This document shows positions 4,933-5,763 of a DNA stretch of 5,763 bases, piece after piece. A program made the translations under genes and the position numbers. The notes below the pieces were generated by a model. That model did no database searches. It was not told the origin of the DNA and saw nothing but the letters and a program-made list of their open reading frames with translations. The DNA comes from Acidiferrobacteraceae bacterium (GTDB lineage Bacteria; Pseudomonadota; Gammaproteobacteria; Arenicellales; UBA868): the NCBI GenBank assembly GCA_002731295.1, contig PCBE01000031.1, forward strand, positions 2,391 to 8,153, in the 5' to 3' direction. Each line of letters starts with the position of its first letter. Within the stretch, counting starts at the first letter, position 1.

Positions 4933-5763
4933 CTAGTCCATAGTTGAAGTTGTTATTGACTTGATCCCCGGTGTGCGGTGCCCATCCTCCCGCCACAAGA
5001 TGGGAAAGTAGTTTTCGTCTAGTTCACAGTCATCGAGATGTTTGTAACGGCTGTAGACGGGACCATTCCCGTGGTTGAGATGTTCCGGTGCGAACTGAGC
5101 ATCGGACCGCATACCATGTAAGACAAGGGCTCGGCGCCAGTTGTGTGACCGGTTCACACCAGATCCATGCCAGGTCCAGCCGTGGTGGAATGAGCCACCA
5201 CCCCGCGGGACCTCGACATAGATCACCTCCGGGGTCAGGTCTTCCTGTTGGGCAGCAGTTCTCATAACCTGTCTGTAATCGGGTGGATCGTGAAATGCAC
5301 CCTCGGGTGTTTGTTGGCCGTGCCATCGATGTGATCCACGCACAAATTCAAGGGTGCCATTATCTTGTGAGGTATCGTCCAGCGCGATCCAGCAGGTGAG
5401 CATCTCACGCGGTGTGTACCAGGCGAGGTATGCGTTATCCTGGTGGTACCCAAGCGCGCGTGCTGCGGGAGGTTTGCTGAGTACATTGTCCTGTACGATC
5501 CGTGTGCCAGGCCAGTCACCCAGTTGGGCCAGTGCTTGTCCGAGATCTTCACGAAGCACTGTTGCAGCAACGCAGCGGTCGGATTTCCAGGCATTGCAAA
5601 TCTGACGGGTCAGTTCCGGATCACTGTCACCTTCCTGCCAGTTCACCTCGTCGGGTCTGACCCCGGTTTCGAATTCCCCTCGAAACATCCGATCGAATCG
5701 TGTGTGCAGTTGCGTGATTGTTTTCTCGTCCAGTAAGTTGTCAACGATTAGATAACCATCATC
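4933..5763 (-). CDS. Phytanoyl-CoA dioxygenase (PhyH) family Fe(II)/2-oxoglutarate oxygenase, 5' end outside window
   Basis: The frame is open from the right edge (5763) to TAG at 4935-4933, giving 276 visible residues. The ATG at 5688 is internal: the 25 codons before it, starting DDGYLIVDNLLDEKTI, match the usual PhyH N-terminal opening, so the true start lies past the window, probably only a few residues away. Numbered from the edge, the iron ligands are His107-Gln-Asp109 (GYHQDNAY) and His199 in TWHGSGVNRS; Arg210 or Arg211 in NWRRALVLH is the likely 2-oxoglutarate salt-bridge residue. The middle has CWIALDDTSQDNGTLEFVRG, typical of the family. These oxygenases hydroxylate small molecules or CoA esters, with succinate and CO2 as co-products; the substrate here is unknown. 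It converges on the hydrolase gene with 22 bp between the stop codons. It may act in the same pathway, but it is not in the same operon. Confidence 0.9.
   Translation of the reverse strand, partial: DDGYLIVDNLLDEKTITQLHTRFDRMFRGEFETGVRPDEVNWQEGDSDPELTRQICNAWKSDRCVAATVLREDLGQALAQLGDWPGTRIVQDNVLSKPPAARALGYHQDNAYLAWYTPREMLTCWIALDDTSQDNGTLEFVRGSHRWHGQQTPEGAFHDPPDYRQVMRTAAQQEDLTPEVIYVEVPRGGGSFHHGWTWHGSGVNRSHNWRRALVLHGMRSDAQFAPEHLNHGNGPVYSRYKHLDDCELDENYFPILWREDGHRTPGIKSITTSTMD

Noticed and set aside
5354..5736. Plus-strand open frames opposite the oxygenase gene
   Set aside because: They are antisense to a frame with intact PhyH motifs and show no start signals or recognisable features.

Overview
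The window looks like chromosomal DNA of a proteobacterium, most likely a marine or otherwise aquatic gammaproteobacterium. This rests on the protein families, the moderate GC content and the compact divergent/convergent gene layout; no rRNA or other taxonomic marker is present, so the placement is an inference. All the genes fit one theme: uptake and processing of ammonium or small amines.

Layout. From 1 to 446 on the minus strand is the start of a gene whose N-terminal domain resembles DUF1989, the type found fused to GcvT-like (aminomethyltransferase) proteins; it runs off the left edge. A strong hairpin terminator (516-547) separates it from an upstream minus-strand unit made of an Amt-family ammonium transporter (783-2114) and a previously unlisted 55-residue single-pass membrane protein (579-746) with its own good ribosome binding site. 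A 392-bp divergent regulatory region (2115-2506) follows. It holds a dense set of dyads and direct repeats, and a hairpin that presents the amt Shine-Dalgarno sequence in its loop. On the plus strand lie a type III glutamine synthetase-like ligase (2507-3859, GTG start) and, 40 bp later, an alpha/beta hydrolase of the homoserine O-acetyltransferase (MetX) fold (3900-4910). Facing them, tail to tail with only 22 bp between stops, is a phytanoyl-CoA dioxygenase (PhyH) family Fe(II)/2-oxoglutarate oxygenase (4933-5763, minus strand), whose start lies beyond the right edge.

How they may work together. The ligase keeps the metal, ATP and glutamate motifs of glutamine synthetase. By eye alignment it lacks both acidic residues that form the ammonium site in E. 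coli GlnA (Asp50 and Glu327), and its His-x-His metal/ATP motif reads His-x-Asn. It therefore more likely joins glutamate to an amine other than ammonia, as gamma-glutamylmethylamide synthetase (GmaS) does. Together with an Amt-type importer, a possible C1-transfer protein, a MetX-fold acyltransferase/hydrolase and a 2-oxoglutarate oxygenase, this suggests a gamma-glutamylation route for using an organic amine as a nitrogen (and perhaps carbon) source. The pathway is inferred; the family assignments are much firmer than the substrate.
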